Shown: one piece after another, positions 22,589 to 32,274 of the stretch
Position numbering within the stretch: the stretch's first letter is position 1
Layout: each line of letters opens with the position of its first letter
Notes under the pieces: model-generated
What the model was told of the DNA's origin: nothing
What the model saw: the letters and a program-made list of their open reading frames with translations, nothing else
Databases searched by the model: none
From: Acidocella sp.
Lineage (GTDB): Bacteria > Pseudomonadota > Alphaproteobacteria > Acetobacterales > Acetobacteraceae
Direction: 5' to 3'
Assembly (NCBI GenBank): GCA_031291755.1
Contig: JARLIK010000002.1
Location: forward strand, 1 to 64,000
DNA: 64,000 nucleotides
Made by a program: the position numbers and the translations under genes

Positions 22589-23698
22589 TTACTTCCTAAA
22601 CCGCATCGGGTTGATGGCCGGGATGATAACCCCGGCAGGTCCTGGGTCGCGGTTGGCGACCATGGCGGCGGTGAGTTGACCGGCGGCGGGGGCGGTTTGG
22701 ATGCCGTAGCCGCCTTGGCCGACGCACCAGAAGAAGCCGGGGGCGGCGGTGTCGAACCCGAAGGCGAGGTTGCGGTCGGCGGAGAAGGTGCGAAGACCGG
22801 CCCAGGAATGTTCGACGCGGCGGACTTCGATGGCAAGGGCCTGTTGCATGCGGTCGATACCGATGGCGACGTCGAGTTCGTCGGGTTGCACATCATGCGG
22901 GTGCATCGGGGTTTCGTCGCAGGGGGTGACCATCAGCTTGGAACGGGCTTCCGGGCGGATGTACCAACTGTGGTCGGCGGCCTGCATGAGGGGCCAGGCG
23001 GCGACATCATAGGGGGTTGGGTCGATGATGGCGGCGGTGCGGCGGCAGGGGACGAGGCCGATGGGGGGCAGGCCGGCGATTTGCGCGACCTCATCGCCCC
23101 AGGCGCCGGCGGCGTTGACCACGATGGGGGCGGTGACGGTGGTGCCGCCGGTGGTTTCCACGTGCCAGTTGCCGGATTGGCGGGTGATTTTACCGGCGCG
23201 GCTGCGAAGCATGAGCTGGCCGCCGTTCTGGCGGGCGCGGCGCAGGTAGCCTTGGTGGAGGGCGGCGACATCCATGTCGAACGAGGTGTCTTCAAATCCG
23301 GCACGGACAGCGTAGCCCTCGATATAGGCGGGGACCTTTGATTTCACTTCTGAGAGCGGGATTTCGGTGATGCCGAGGTCCTGGCCGATCAAGGCGTCGA
23401 GGAACGGGGTTTGGTCTTCCGGGGCGAGATAGATGATCTGGCGGGGCGTGCCGAGCGGGACGGGCGAGATATCGGGCGGCGGGTTAAGGTAGAAATCGCG
23501 CGAAAGGCCGGTGAGTATGCGGACTTCGTGTGGGCCGTAATTATGGATCCATATGGCAGCCGAGCGGCCGGTGGTGTGGTAGCCGGCTTGTTCCTCGGCT
23601 TCCACCAGGCCGACTTTGTGGGTGGTGCTCAGCGCCGCGGCGGTGGTGGCGCCGACCATGCCGGCACCGATGATCAGCACGTCAAAATGAGTGGGCAT
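22589..23698 (-). CDS. FAD-dependent oxidoreductase (DAO/glycine oxidase-like)
   Basis: MPTHFDVLIIGAGMVGATTAAALS; GRSAAIW; VNAAGAWGDEVA; C-terminal WCVGQGGYGIQTAPAAGQL. Confidence 0.9.
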   Translation of the reverse strand: MPTHFDVLIIGAGMVGATTAAALSTTHKVGLVEAEEQAGYHTTGRSAAIWIHNYGPHEVRILTGLSRDFYLNPPPDISPVPLGTPRQIIYLAPEDQTPFLDALIGQDLGITEIPLSEVKSKVPAYIEGYAVRAGFEDTSFDMDVAALHQGYLRRARQNGGQLMLRSRAGKITRQSGNWHVETTGGTTVTAPIVVNAAGAWGDEVAQIAGLPPIGLVPCRRTAAIIDPTPYDVAAWPLMQAADHSWYIRPEARSKLMVTPCDETPMHPHDVQPDELDVAIGIDRMQQALAIEVRRVEHSWAGLRTFSADRNLAFGFDTAAPGFFWCVGQGGYGIQTAPAAGQLTAAMVANRDPGPAGVIIPAINPMRFRK

Positions 23699-24456
23699 TA
23701 CAGCAAAAACTCCTGCAAGGCGGCGATGACGGCCTGGGGCTGGTCGGCATGCAGCCAGTGGGCGGCGTTTTCGATGGTTTTGATGGTGGCGTGAGGAAAC
23801 AGCGCCATGATTTTCTCCTGCGAGGCGGCCCGCACATAATCCGAGTTGCCGCCGCGCAGGAACAGCGCCGGGTTGGGGAAGGCAGCGCCGGGCGGTTCTT
23901 GCCATTTCAGCATTTCCGGCATGGCAGCACGGATTTCGTTCAAGCCCACCCGCCAGCGCGGCTGCCCGCCCAGGATGAGGTTATTGAGCAGGAAGGCGCG
24001 GTAGGTGGCGTCCGGGATGGCGGCGGCCAGTGCGGCGTCAGCGGCGCTGCGGGTGAGTGATGGGGTGAGCGGTAGTTGCTGCATGGCGGCGGCGTAAGCG
24101 TCGTAACCATGCTGGTAGGTGACGGGTGCGATGTCCATCACCACCAGTTTGTTGACCAGCGTGGGATCGGCGAGGGCGACATGCATGGCGATTTTGCCGC
24201 CCATCGAGTGGCCCACCAGTGCGGCAGCGGTGATTCCGAGGGCGGCAATGGTCTCGGCCACATCATGCGCCATGATTGGGTAGCTCATCGCGGCGTTATG
24301 CGGGCTATCGCCATGGTTGCGTAAATCCAGCGAGATGACCCTGGCATGCGGAGCCAGGCCGCGCGCGATCACGCCAAGATTTTTAGCGGTGCCGAACAGC
24401 CCGTGCAGCAAAATAACGGACGGGCCGGCACCCTGTTCGATGGAGTTGAGAATCAT
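23698..24456 (-). CDS. Alpha/beta hydrolase
   Basis: VILLHGLFGTAKNLGVIARGL; LVGHSMGGKIAM; ENAAHWLHADQP. Confidence 0.9.
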   Translation of the reverse strand: MILNSIEQGAGPSVILLHGLFGTAKNLGVIARGLAPHARVISLDLRNHGDSPHNAAMSYPIMAHDVAETIAALGITAAALVGHSMGGKIAMHVALADPTLVNKLVVMDIAPVTYQHGYDAYAAAMQQLPLTPSLTRSAADAALAAAIPDATYRAFLLNNLILGGQPRWRVGLNEIRAAMPEMLKWQEPPGAAFPNPALFLRGGNSDYVRAASQEKIMALFPHATIKTIENAAHWLHADQPQAVIAALQEFLL

Positions 24457-24475
24457 TTGGCCGTAACATCGGCGT

Positions 24476-25021
24476 ATGAATCAAAATGCTCAAGACCTTG
24501 CGAAATTTATCTCCCGCCAGCAGCAAAAGCGGCATCTGGCGGCGGTGTGGGCTGAACTGGCGGGGGTGCGTGCTGGTATGATCGTGCTCGATATCGGCAG
24601 TGGCCCTGGTGTGCTGGCTGAGGAATATGCCAAGATTGTTGGCCAGGGCGGGCTCGTTTATGCGCTGGACCCAAAAATCGCGCCGTCCTCGATGCCTGAT
24701 AATCTGGTGTTTCTGCGGCAGGATGCAGCGCATCCGATAAATTTACCCGCCCCGCCGGATGTGATTTTCGTCACGGATGTTTTGCATCACGCGCCGGACC
24801 CGGCGGCGATACTGGCGAATTTGCGCGAGGTTTGCGGTCCCCCAACGCGGGTGCTGATCGCGGAATATGACCCGGCGCAGCCTGGGCTGGTGGGGGCAAA
24901 ACAAGGCCGGCGAATGGCCAGGCAGGCCTTATTGTCGCTGCTGGATGCAGCGGGATTCAGCCATGGCGGGGTGTTTGGCACCGCCGATGAACATTATGCG
25001 GTCGTCGCGGCGCGTCCATGA
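24476..25021 (+). CDS. Class I SAM-dependent methyltransferase
   Basis: AGMIVLDIGSGPGVLAEEYAKIV; VTDVLHHAPDP. Confidence 0.85.
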   Translation: MNQNAQDLAKFISRQQQKRHLAAVWAELAGVRAGMIVLDIGSGPGVLAEEYAKIVGQGGLVYALDPKIAPSSMPDNLVFLRQDAAHPINLPAPPDVIFVTDVLHHAPDPAAILANLREVCGPPTRVLIAEYDPAQPGLVGAKQGRRMARQALLSLLDAAGFSHGGVFGTADEHYAVVAARP

Positions 25022-26259
25022 ATTTTTGGGCGGCGGCGTTCGCCGCATTGGGACTCGCCTGCGCTTTCGGTGCCGCTTTGCGGTTGCCGGTGCTGGCGGT
25101 GGTGCTGTGGGTGCTGTTTTTGGAAACCTCGCCCGATATCTGGCTGACCGGGTTGATCGGCGGGTACGAGACTATTATCGGCGCCATGAAAGGCATCGGG
25201 ATGGCGTTGGCGCTGGCTTTGGCGCTGCGCGGCGGGGTGAAGCCGGACCGCTATAATCCGGGCTTTGCGTTCGGGGCGATGTTCATCACCGGGCTGGCGC
25301 ATGGGCTGTATCCGGGGCTGACGCTGCTTTCGAGTTTGCGGTCCTTGGTGGGGTCGGCGGCGCCGTTTGCATTTGGGTTTATCAAACCGCCGCTGGCCTG
25401 GAGCCGGGCGGTGATCCGCACCGTGATCGTAGCGCCATTTTGCACCTTGCTGTTTGGCGCGGCGCTGCAGCTGGCGGGGGTGCATGCGATGTATGACCTC
25501 GAACAGGGGGCGCTGCGGCTGGGGGCCTCGGGCGAGCCAGCGTTTCTGGCGGGGTTTGCCTTGATCGGCATCTATGCCGGGCTGGTGGAGCTTTCGGCGG
25601 GTGTACGGCGGGTTGAAATGATGTGGTTGCTGGTGAATTTTGCCATTTTATTCGCAACCGGCGCCCGGGTGCCGCTGGTGCTGGCGGTGCTGGTGATGTT
25701 CAGCGCGGTTTTGCAGCCCTCTTCACCGTTTACCGCCATGGGTAAAATCATGTTTCTGGCCGCCTTTGGCGCATTGGCCAGTCTGGCGTTGATATTTGCC
25801 AATGCGCTCTCCTTCATCAGGGTGTTTGACTTGGTGCAGCTTGGCGAGGCGGGCAACCTCTCACACCGCGATCTGGTCTGGCCATATTTCGAGACCGCCA
25901 TCGCTAATTCACCTTGGGTCGGCTGGGGGATGGGGGCTGGCAAATTCGTGCTGCCGGTGACTTCGGTGTTGAGCGCCAGCATCGGCACCAATGCCGCGCA
26001 TAATGAATATTTGCGGATTGGCGCGGAAGGCGGGTTTATCGGGCTGGCTTTGCTGGTGGTTTTCATCGGCCTTTGGGCGTGGCGCGGCAGCCGGTTTTTA
26101 CCCCCCGCGCAACGTGGTTTATTGCGACTGATTTGCATTGCTTTTGCACTTCATGCAGCAACAGATAATGTTTTAATTGCAACAACAAGCAGCATTTTCT
26201 TCGTTTGGGTCAGCGCCCTCTTCGCAACGCGATTACAAGCGCCTAAAGGGGAGGCATGA
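25018..26259 (+). CDS. O-antigen ligase-like polytopic membrane protein
   Basis: Multiple TM helices; HRDLVWPYFETAIANSPWVGWGMGAG, NAAHNEYLRIGAEGGFIGL Wzy_C/WaaL-type motifs. Confidence 0.82.
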   Translation: MNFWAAAFAALGLACAFGAALRLPVLAVVLWVLFLETSPDIWLTGLIGGYETIIGAMKGIGMALALALALRGGVKPDRYNPGFAFGAMFITGLAHGLYPGLTLLSSLRSLVGSAAPFAFGFIKPPLAWSRAVIRTVIVAPFCTLLFGAALQLAGVHAMYDLEQGALRLGASGEPAFLAGFALIGIYAGLVELSAGVRRVEMMWLLVNFAILFATGARVPLVLAVLVMFSAVLQPSSPFTAMGKIMFLAAFGALASLALIFANALSFIRVFDLVQLGEAGNLSHRDLVWPYFETAIANSPWVGWGMGAGKFVLPVTSVLSASIGTNAAHNEYLRIGAEGGFIGLALLVVFIGLWAWRGSRFLPPAQRGLLRLICIAFALHAATDNVLIATTSSIFFVWVSALFATRLQAPKGEA

Positions 26260-27236
26260 TCCTCCGCCGCAGCTTCCTTTCGCTCCCGCTTCTTGGCCTC
26301 ACCCCAGCCTTTGCCGACGCCGATGCACCACCGCCGCTTGCCATGGTGATGAATTCCGGTGAGGCGACGGTGAGTGTCATCGATATGACCACCCGCCAGG
26401 TGATCAAAACTCTGCCCACCTATCGCGAGCCTAGCCATTGGGTGCTGACCCCTGACCGCAGCAAACTTTATATCTGCGACGCCAGCGGCAACGCTTTGTT
26501 TATTGTCGACCCGATTACTGCCGAGCCGCTGGGCCACATGACCATCGCGGACCCGTATCAGCTTGGCTACACGCCGAACCAGAAATATCTCGTCGTCAAT
26601 GCGTTGCGCATTAATCATGTTGATATTTATGATGGCGTGACCTTGAAACTTGTGAAGCGCTTCTCGCCCGGCAAAATGCCCAGCCATCTGGATTTCTCAC
26701 CGGACAGCAAATGGAGTTTTCATTCTCTGCAAGGCAGCGATGAGCTGGTGTCGTACGACCTGACGAACATGACCACCCGCTGGAAGGTGAAAATCGGCTC
26801 CACGCCGGCCGGCGTGCTGTGGCATGAAGGCAAAATTCTGGTGTGCATCATGGGCGCCAACGGCATCATCGAAATGGACCCGATGAGCGGTGAAATTCTG
26901 CGCCATGTGGCGACCGGCGAAGGGGCGCATAATATCTTCATCACCGAGGATAAATCGACGATTTATGTCTCCAACCGGGTCGGCAGCACGCTGACCGCAC
27001 TTGACCCCGCCACCCTGACCGTGCGCCGCAATTACAGCATTCCCGGCGGGCCGGATGATCTGGGCGAGGCGCCTGACGGCAAATTATGGATTGCGCTGCG
27101 TTTTGCTGAAGCGGTGGCGGTGCTTGACCCGGTGAGCGGGGATTTCACCAAGATTGATGTCGGCCGCTCTCCGCATGGCATTTTCCTTAACACCGAAATG
27201 CGCAAAGCCGGTAAGCTGACAGCGGAGACACTGTAA
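26256..27236 (+). CDS. Secreted YVTN-type beta-propeller protein
   Basis: Signal-like MILRRSFLSLPLLGLTPAFA; NSGEATVSVIDMTTRQVIKTLPTYREPSHWVLTPDRSKLYI repeats. Confidence 0.85.
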   Translation: MILRRSFLSLPLLGLTPAFADADAPPPLAMVMNSGEATVSVIDMTTRQVIKTLPTYREPSHWVLTPDRSKLYICDASGNALFIVDPITAEPLGHMTIADPYQLGYTPNQKYLVVNALRINHVDIYDGVTLKLVKRFSPGKMPSHLDFSPDSKWSFHSLQGSDELVSYDLTNMTTRWKVKIGSTPAGVLWHEGKILVCIMGANGIIEMDPMSGEILRHVATGEGAHNIFITEDKSTIYVSNRVGSTLTALDPATLTVRRNYSIPGGPDDLGEAPDGKLWIALRFAEAVAVLDPVSGDFTKIDVGRSPHGIFLNTEMRKAGKLTAETL

Positions 27237-27238
27237 AA

Positions 27239-28183
27239 ATGTTCATCGACCGCTTCTTCAGCATCATCGCCGGCGATATCGACCAGTGGCTGATTTTGCC
27301 AGTGCTGTATCAGTTTGGGTGGATGGAGTGGGAAGAACTCTCATTCGATTGGGCGTTGATCTGCGTTTACGGCATGTTCGCGGTCATCGTCACTTACGCG
27401 GTGTGCTGGCCGCTGGAGGCGCTGTTTCCGGTGGAGCGCTGGGCCTCGCGCAAGGCGGTGGGGGTGGATGTGCTCTACACCATTCTCAACCGGGTGGGCG
27501 TTATACCCATTGTCAGCTTTTTGCTGTTCTACCAGTTGCAGGTGGTGTTTACCGGAACATTGGTGGACTGGGGGTTTGTGCCGCCGGATTTGGAAATGTG
27601 GATACCGGCCTTATTCGGGCACCCGGTGATTACGTTTTTCATCTACGCGCTGATCCTGGATTTTGCCGATTATTGGCGGCACCGCCTCAGCCATACCTTC
27701 CGGGCCTGGTATGCGCTGCACGCGCTGCACCATGCCCAGCGGCAGATGAGTTTCTGGTCTGATGACCGCAATCATATCCTCGATGACCTGATCTCGTTCG
27801 TCTGGTTCTTCGTGATTGGCCTCGCCATCGGCATTCCGCCGCTGCAATTCCCGCTGCTGATTTTGCTGCTGCGCTTCATTGAGAGCCTCTCGCACGCCAA
27901 TATCCGCCTCTCCTTCGGCTGGCTGGGCGAACGGTTGCTGGTCTCGCCTCGCTTTCATAGGCTGCACCACGCGCTGAAGGCCGCCGGCAGGCAATCCTGC
28001 AACTATGGTGGGGTATTCCCTTATTGGGACATGATGTTCGGTACGGCTGACTTCTCAGATTTGTATCTGCCCACCGGCGATGCGCGGGCGCCTGAGGCCC
28101 TGGCGACCGGCGGCTACCTGGCCCAGCAATGGACCGGGGCGAAGATGTTCCTCACCGCCCTTGGCAGAGGCTTCGCGGGCTAA
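27239..28183 (+). CDS. Sterol desaturase/fatty acid hydroxylase family membrane protein
   Basis: [26 protein letters not shown] histidine boxes within TM segments. Confidence 0.88.
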   Translation: MFIDRFFSIIAGDIDQWLILPVLYQFGWMEWEELSFDWALICVYGMFAVIVTYAVCWPLEALFPVERWASRKAVGVDVLYTILNRVGVIPIVSFLLFYQLQVVFTGTLVDWGFVPPDLEMWIPALFGHPVITFFIYALILDFADYWRHRLSHTFRAWYALHALHHAQRQMSFWSDDRNHILDDLISFVWFFVIGLAIGIPPLQFPLLILLLRFIESLSHANIRLSFGWLGERLLVSPRFHRLHHALKAAGRQSCNYGGVFPYWDMMFGTADFSDLYLPTGDARAPEALATGGYLAQQWTGAKMFLTALGRGFAG

Positions 28184-28197
28184 TACAAGCCTCGTTC

Positions 28198-29424
28198 ATG
28201 AGCAAAGACATCAAAAAAGTCGTGTTGGCCTACTCGGGCGGGCTCGATACCTCCGTCATTCTGCGTTGGCTGCAGAATACCTATAACTGCGAAGTCGTGA
28301 CCTTCACGGCGGATTTGGGCCAGGGCGAGGAGCTGGAGCCGGCCCGCAAGAAGGCCGAGATGTTCGGCATCCGCCAAATTTTCATCGAGGATTTGCGCGA
28401 GACCTTCGTGAAGGATTTCGTCTTCCCGATGTTCCGGGCCAATGCGCTGTATGAGGGCCAGTATCTGCTGGGTACCTCGATCGCCCGGCCGTTGATCGCC
28501 CAGCGGCAGATTGAGATTGCCGAGATGGTGGGGGCCGATGCCGTAGCGCACGGTGCGACCGGCAAGGGTAACGACCAGGTGCGGTTTGAGCTGGGTTATT
28601 ACGCGCTGAACCCGAATATTAAGGTGATCGCGCCGTGGCGGGAGTGGGAACTGACCTCGCGCACCAAGCTGCTGGAATATGCCGAGGCGCACCAGATACC
28701 CGTGACCAAGGATAAACGCGGCGAGGCGCCGTTCTCAGTGGATGCGAATTTGCTGCATTCATCATCCGAGGGCAAAATTCTGGAAGACCCCGCGCTGGAG
28801 CCGGAAGAAATTGTTTACCAGCGCACCATTTCGCCGGAAGCGGCACCGGATAAAGCCACCATCATCAGCGTGGAGTTTTATCAGGGTGATGCGGTGGGGA
28901 TTAATGGCGAGTCACTCTCACCGGCCACCATTCTCACCAAACTGAACGAGTACGGCAAAGCCAACGGCATTGGCCGGTTGGATTTGGTGGAAAACCGCTT
29001 CGTGGGCATGAAGTCCCGCGGCGTGTACGAAACCCCAGGCGGCACGATTTTGCTGGCAGCACATCGTGGAATTGAGAGCATTACGCTGGACCGTGAAGCT
29101 GGGCATTTGAAGGACAGCATCATGCCCCGCTATGCGGAGCTGATTTATAACGGCTTCTGGTTCTCGCCCGAGCGACGGATGCTGCAGGCGCTGATCGATA
29201 CCAGCCAGCACTCGGTGACGGGTACCGTGCGGTTGAAACTGTATAAGGGCAACGTGACGGTGATTGGGCGGGAAAGCCCGCACTCGCTGTATTCAACCCG
29301 GATGGTGACGTTTGAGGATGATGCCGGTGCCTATAACCAGCAGGACGCGGCAGGGTTTATTAAATTGAACTCGCTGCGGCTACGGCTAGGTGCGGCGATC
29401 GGGCGGCGCGGCGGGAGTCTGTAG
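28198..29424 (+). CDS. argG: Argininosuccinate synthase
   Basis: [43 protein letters not shown]. Confidence 0.97.
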   Translation: MSKDIKKVVLAYSGGLDTSVILRWLQNTYNCEVVTFTADLGQGEELEPARKKAEMFGIRQIFIEDLRETFVKDFVFPMFRANALYEGQYLLGTSIARPLIAQRQIEIAEMVGADAVAHGATGKGNDQVRFELGYYALNPNIKVIAPWREWELTSRTKLLEYAEAHQIPVTKDKRGEAPFSVDANLLHSSSEGKILEDPALEPEEIVYQRTISPEAAPDKATIISVEFYQGDAVGINGESLSPATILTKLNEYGKANGIGRLDLVENRFVGMKSRGVYETPGGTILLAAHRGIESITLDREAGHLKDSIMPRYAELIYNGFWFSPERRMLQALIDTSQHSVTGTVRLKLYKGNVTVIGRESPHSLYSTRMVTFEDDAGAYNQQDAAGFIKLNSLRLRLGAAIGRRGGSL

Positions 29425-29449
29425 GACCCCCGCCGGAGGCAGCTGTCGT

Positions 29450-30322
29450 TTAAGGAGCTGTCCCCAGTAATGCCGACAGCGACAACCCGGGTTTCTTGAG
29501 ATTGCTTGCGACAGAGTCGGTCTCGGTTCTGACGCTGGCATTGTAATCATCAGGCGGCATGCCGGCGGGAAGATGCTGGGTGAGTACAAAATCCGGGCGG
29601 GGTTGCGTGTCGATATACAAGGCCACGTCAAAAGCGTCCTTGTCGCTTAGGTGGGCATTGCCCAGCGGCATGTTGCCTTTCACCCATTCCGCGAGCTTGG
29701 GCACATTGGCCAGACCCGCGCCGGCATTATAGCTGTTCGGGCCCCACACCGGCGGGAAGGTGCCTGGTATGCCCGCCCCTTGTGCGCCATGGCAGGCGGC
29801 GCAATCGGTTTTGTAAACCGCGGTGCCGGCTACAACATCAGCGTGGGTGGCAGCCTTGAGCATTGCGGGGAAAGGGCTTGGCTCAGCGGCAGACGCTGGG
29901 GCTAATATCGCCTTGCCCTGGTCGAGCCAACTGATATAGGCGGTCATGTCGACAACCAGCTTGCTATCGGTGCTCGGGCGCATGCCGTTCATGCTGCGCA
30001 TGAAGCAGTTGGCAATCCGGTCCTCAAGGGTGATCACAGCGCCCTCGCGCGGGGAGAAGGAGGGGAATTTGGTGGCGGTTTTAAGCAAATTGCCTGGATG
30101 ATCGTTGTTGCCGCCGTCAGTGTGGCAACTGTTGCACGTCAACCCATTGCCAACATTACCTTTGGACTCAGGGTCGGTAGTGGTGTTCATGATGGTGTCG
30201 TAGCCGCGTTGAACCGACTGTCCAAACGGCCCCGGCGGTAAATTTTGTAGCGGCGTGGCGCTGGCATGCGCCGAACCCGCAACAACAGTTAGTGCGATTA
30301 CTGTAACTATAAAATTTTTCAT
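29450..30322 (-). CDS. Diheme cytochrome c, TsdA (thiosulfate dehydrogenase)-like
   Basis: Signal peptide; CNSCH and CAACH heme motifs; LEDRIANCFMRSMNGMRPSTDSKLVVDMTAYISWL. Confidence 0.83.
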   Translation of the reverse strand: MKNFIVTVIALTVVAGSAHASATPLQNLPPGPFGQSVQRGYDTIMNTTTDPESKGNVGNGLTCNSCHTDGGNNDHPGNLLKTATKFPSFSPREGAVITLEDRIANCFMRSMNGMRPSTDSKLVVDMTAYISWLDQGKAILAPASAAEPSPFPAMLKAATHADVVAGTAVYKTDCAACHGAQGAGIPGTFPPVWGPNSYNAGAGLANVPKLAEWVKGNMPLGNAHLSDKDAFDVALYIDTQPRPDFVLTQHLPAGMPPDDYNASVRTETDSVASNLKKPGLSLSALLGTAP

Positions 30323-30520
30323 GTGGCCTCCGTTGCGCTTTTATTCCCTTTCGCTCGTCAAAACAAGAAAGCTTTCTAAAATTGCTGTGCAATTCAGAAT
30401 TATTTGCATTTACATTAATTTATCATGGACCAATTCCTGCCAGCCAGATGAGCGTACCTTCATGGTCCCTCCTGGCTTTGCAGTATCGGAATTTGGTGCA
30501 TTCCGTCGTAAAACGATCAG

Positions 30521-30633
30521 TAATGACGGATAGATAGGTAGGGCGGATAAGCGTAGCGACGCAATCCATCTTTTGCGGTCTAGGTGAGGAAGATGGATTG
30601 CCACGGCCGCGTTGCGGCCTCGTAATGACGGTT
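30521..30633. repeat. Intergenic inverted-repeat element (cgtcattacgaggcc...ggcaatccatc type)
   Basis: gcaatccatctt (30561-30572) / aagatggattgc (30590-30601); GC hairpin cacggccgcgttgcggcctcg; taatgacgg at both ends. Confidence 0.7.
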
Positions 30634-32215
30634 AGGTGTGGATATGGCCGTGGTCGTGGAAATGCGCTCTGGCCTCCACCGGGTCGGGCATCGCGGCTTC
30701 GCGGGCCAGGGCGATGATGATCAGGCTGAACACCACCAGCAATACCGAAGGTACCCAGCCGGTGCCGCCGAACACCGTGATCGCCCACAGCCCGCCGAAG
30801 TATGGCGCGAACCACCAGGCGCCGCGCCATTCGAGGTGGGCAAGTGTGCGGCGGGTCGCAAACTGGTAGGCGCAGTATATAACAAACGCGATGCCCAGCC
30901 CGCCAAACAAGTGATTGGCCACACTCGCCCCCGCCCAGAACACCACGAAATTTGCCACCATGAACGCCAGCGTTGCGAACACCGGCGCGTAGGCCAGCCG
31001 GAAGGGCCGTGGAAATTCCACTTCGGGCAAGATTTTACGGAATGATATCAGCACCAGCGGTCCCACCCCGTAGGCCAGCACGCCGATGGAGGAGAGATAC
31101 GTTACCAGCAGTCGCCATGAGGGCAGTGGGGCCAGAAACAACAGCCCCACCACAAAGCTGAGAACCAGGCTGCTCACCGGCACCCCGGCGCGGGAGAGCG
31201 TGGCAAAATGCCGGGTGAGGTAGCCTTCCTGCGCGCTGGCGTAGATCACCCGCGCCGCCGTGGTGCTGTAAATAATGCCGGTGCCGGCGGGGGAGATGGC
31301 AGCGTCTGCGTACAGAAGCACCGCCAGCCAACTTAGCCCCAGCAGGCTGGCCAGCCCGGCAAACGGCCCCGAAATACCGGGGAAGTTAACGTGGCTCCAG
31401 CCGTGGGCGAGGTCGGCGGGGTCGAGGGCGCCGATGAAAGCTACTTGCAGCCCAGCATATAGCAACACGCAAAATAACACCGAGCCGACGATGGCGAAGG
31501 GCAGGTTATGCTTGGGGTCAGATGATTCACCCGCCAGCTCAATGGCCTGACGGAAACCCAGATAGGTGAAGATAATCCCGGCCCCCGAAACCGCGCCGAA
31601 CATCCCGTTCACCCCGGCGGGGGCAAAGCCGAATTGGGTGAAGTTAGCGGCGCGGAAATGCACCAGCATCAGCGCCACTACGGTGAGGGCAGGCACCGCC
31701 AGCTTCCACCAGGTAATGGCGTTATTCACCGCCAGCACCAGCCGGATGGCCAGCAGATTGATGACGATGAACAGCGCCATCAACGCCGCCGCCGCCGCCA
31801 TGCCGGGCAAAGTGAGCACCCCGGTCTCGGGCACCACCAGGCCGGGCAGGTAGTTATTGGTATAGGACACCACCGCCACCGCCTCGACAGGCGCCACCGA
31901 CACATAGGCCAGAAAATTAACCCAGCTCATGATTTGGGCGGCCAGATGGCCATGGCAGAGTTTGGGAAACACGATCACGGCGCCGGGTTTGGGGAACATG
32001 GTGGTGAGTTCGGCATACACGAACGCCAGCAGCAACACTGCCGCCCCACCGATGAACCAGGAGATGATGGAAGCCGGCCCGGCTATTTTGGCGGCGTTCA
32101 TGGCGCTGAACAGCCAGCCCGAGCCGATCATGCCGCCTAAGCTGGCAAATAGCAGCCCAAACTTGCCGGCGTCCCGTCGTAACCCGCTTGTCGGCAATGC
32201 CCCGCTCCTGTTCAA
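30632..32215 (-). CDS. APC family amino acid permease
   Basis: FGLLFASLGGMIGSGWLFSAMNAAKIAGPASIISWFIGG; about 12 TM segments. Confidence 0.9.
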   Translation of the reverse strand: MNRSGALPTSGLRRDAGKFGLLFASLGGMIGSGWLFSAMNAAKIAGPASIISWFIGGAAVLLLAFVYAELTTMFPKPGAVIVFPKLCHGHLAAQIMSWVNFLAYVSVAPVEAVAVVSYTNNYLPGLVVPETGVLTLPGMAAAAALMALFIVINLLAIRLVLAVNNAITWWKLAVPALTVVALMLVHFRAANFTQFGFAPAGVNGMFGAVSGAGIIFTYLGFRQAIELAGESSDPKHNLPFAIVGSVLFCVLLYAGLQVAFIGALDPADLAHGWSHVNFPGISGPFAGLASLLGLSWLAVLLYADAAISPAGTGIIYSTTAARVIYASAQEGYLTRHFATLSRAGVPVSSLVLSFVVGLLFLAPLPSWRLLVTYLSSIGVLAYGVGPLVLISFRKILPEVEFPRPFRLAYAPVFATLAFMVANFVVFWAGASVANHLFGGLGIAFVIYCAYQFATRRTLAHLEWRGAWWFAPYFGGLWAITVFGGTGWVPSVLLVVFSLIIIALAREAAMPDPVEARAHFHDHGHIHT

Positions 32216-32274
32216 TATATGTTTGACGTCAGCGCATGAGCGCTTACATCAGATAGTGATTAAGGAGCCCAAAT

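Noticed and set aside
22676-23341. 221-aa Gly/Asp-rich plus-strand ORF
   Set aside because: Antisense to the FAD oxidoreductase; low-complexity GGG/GDG pattern typical of a shadow ORF.
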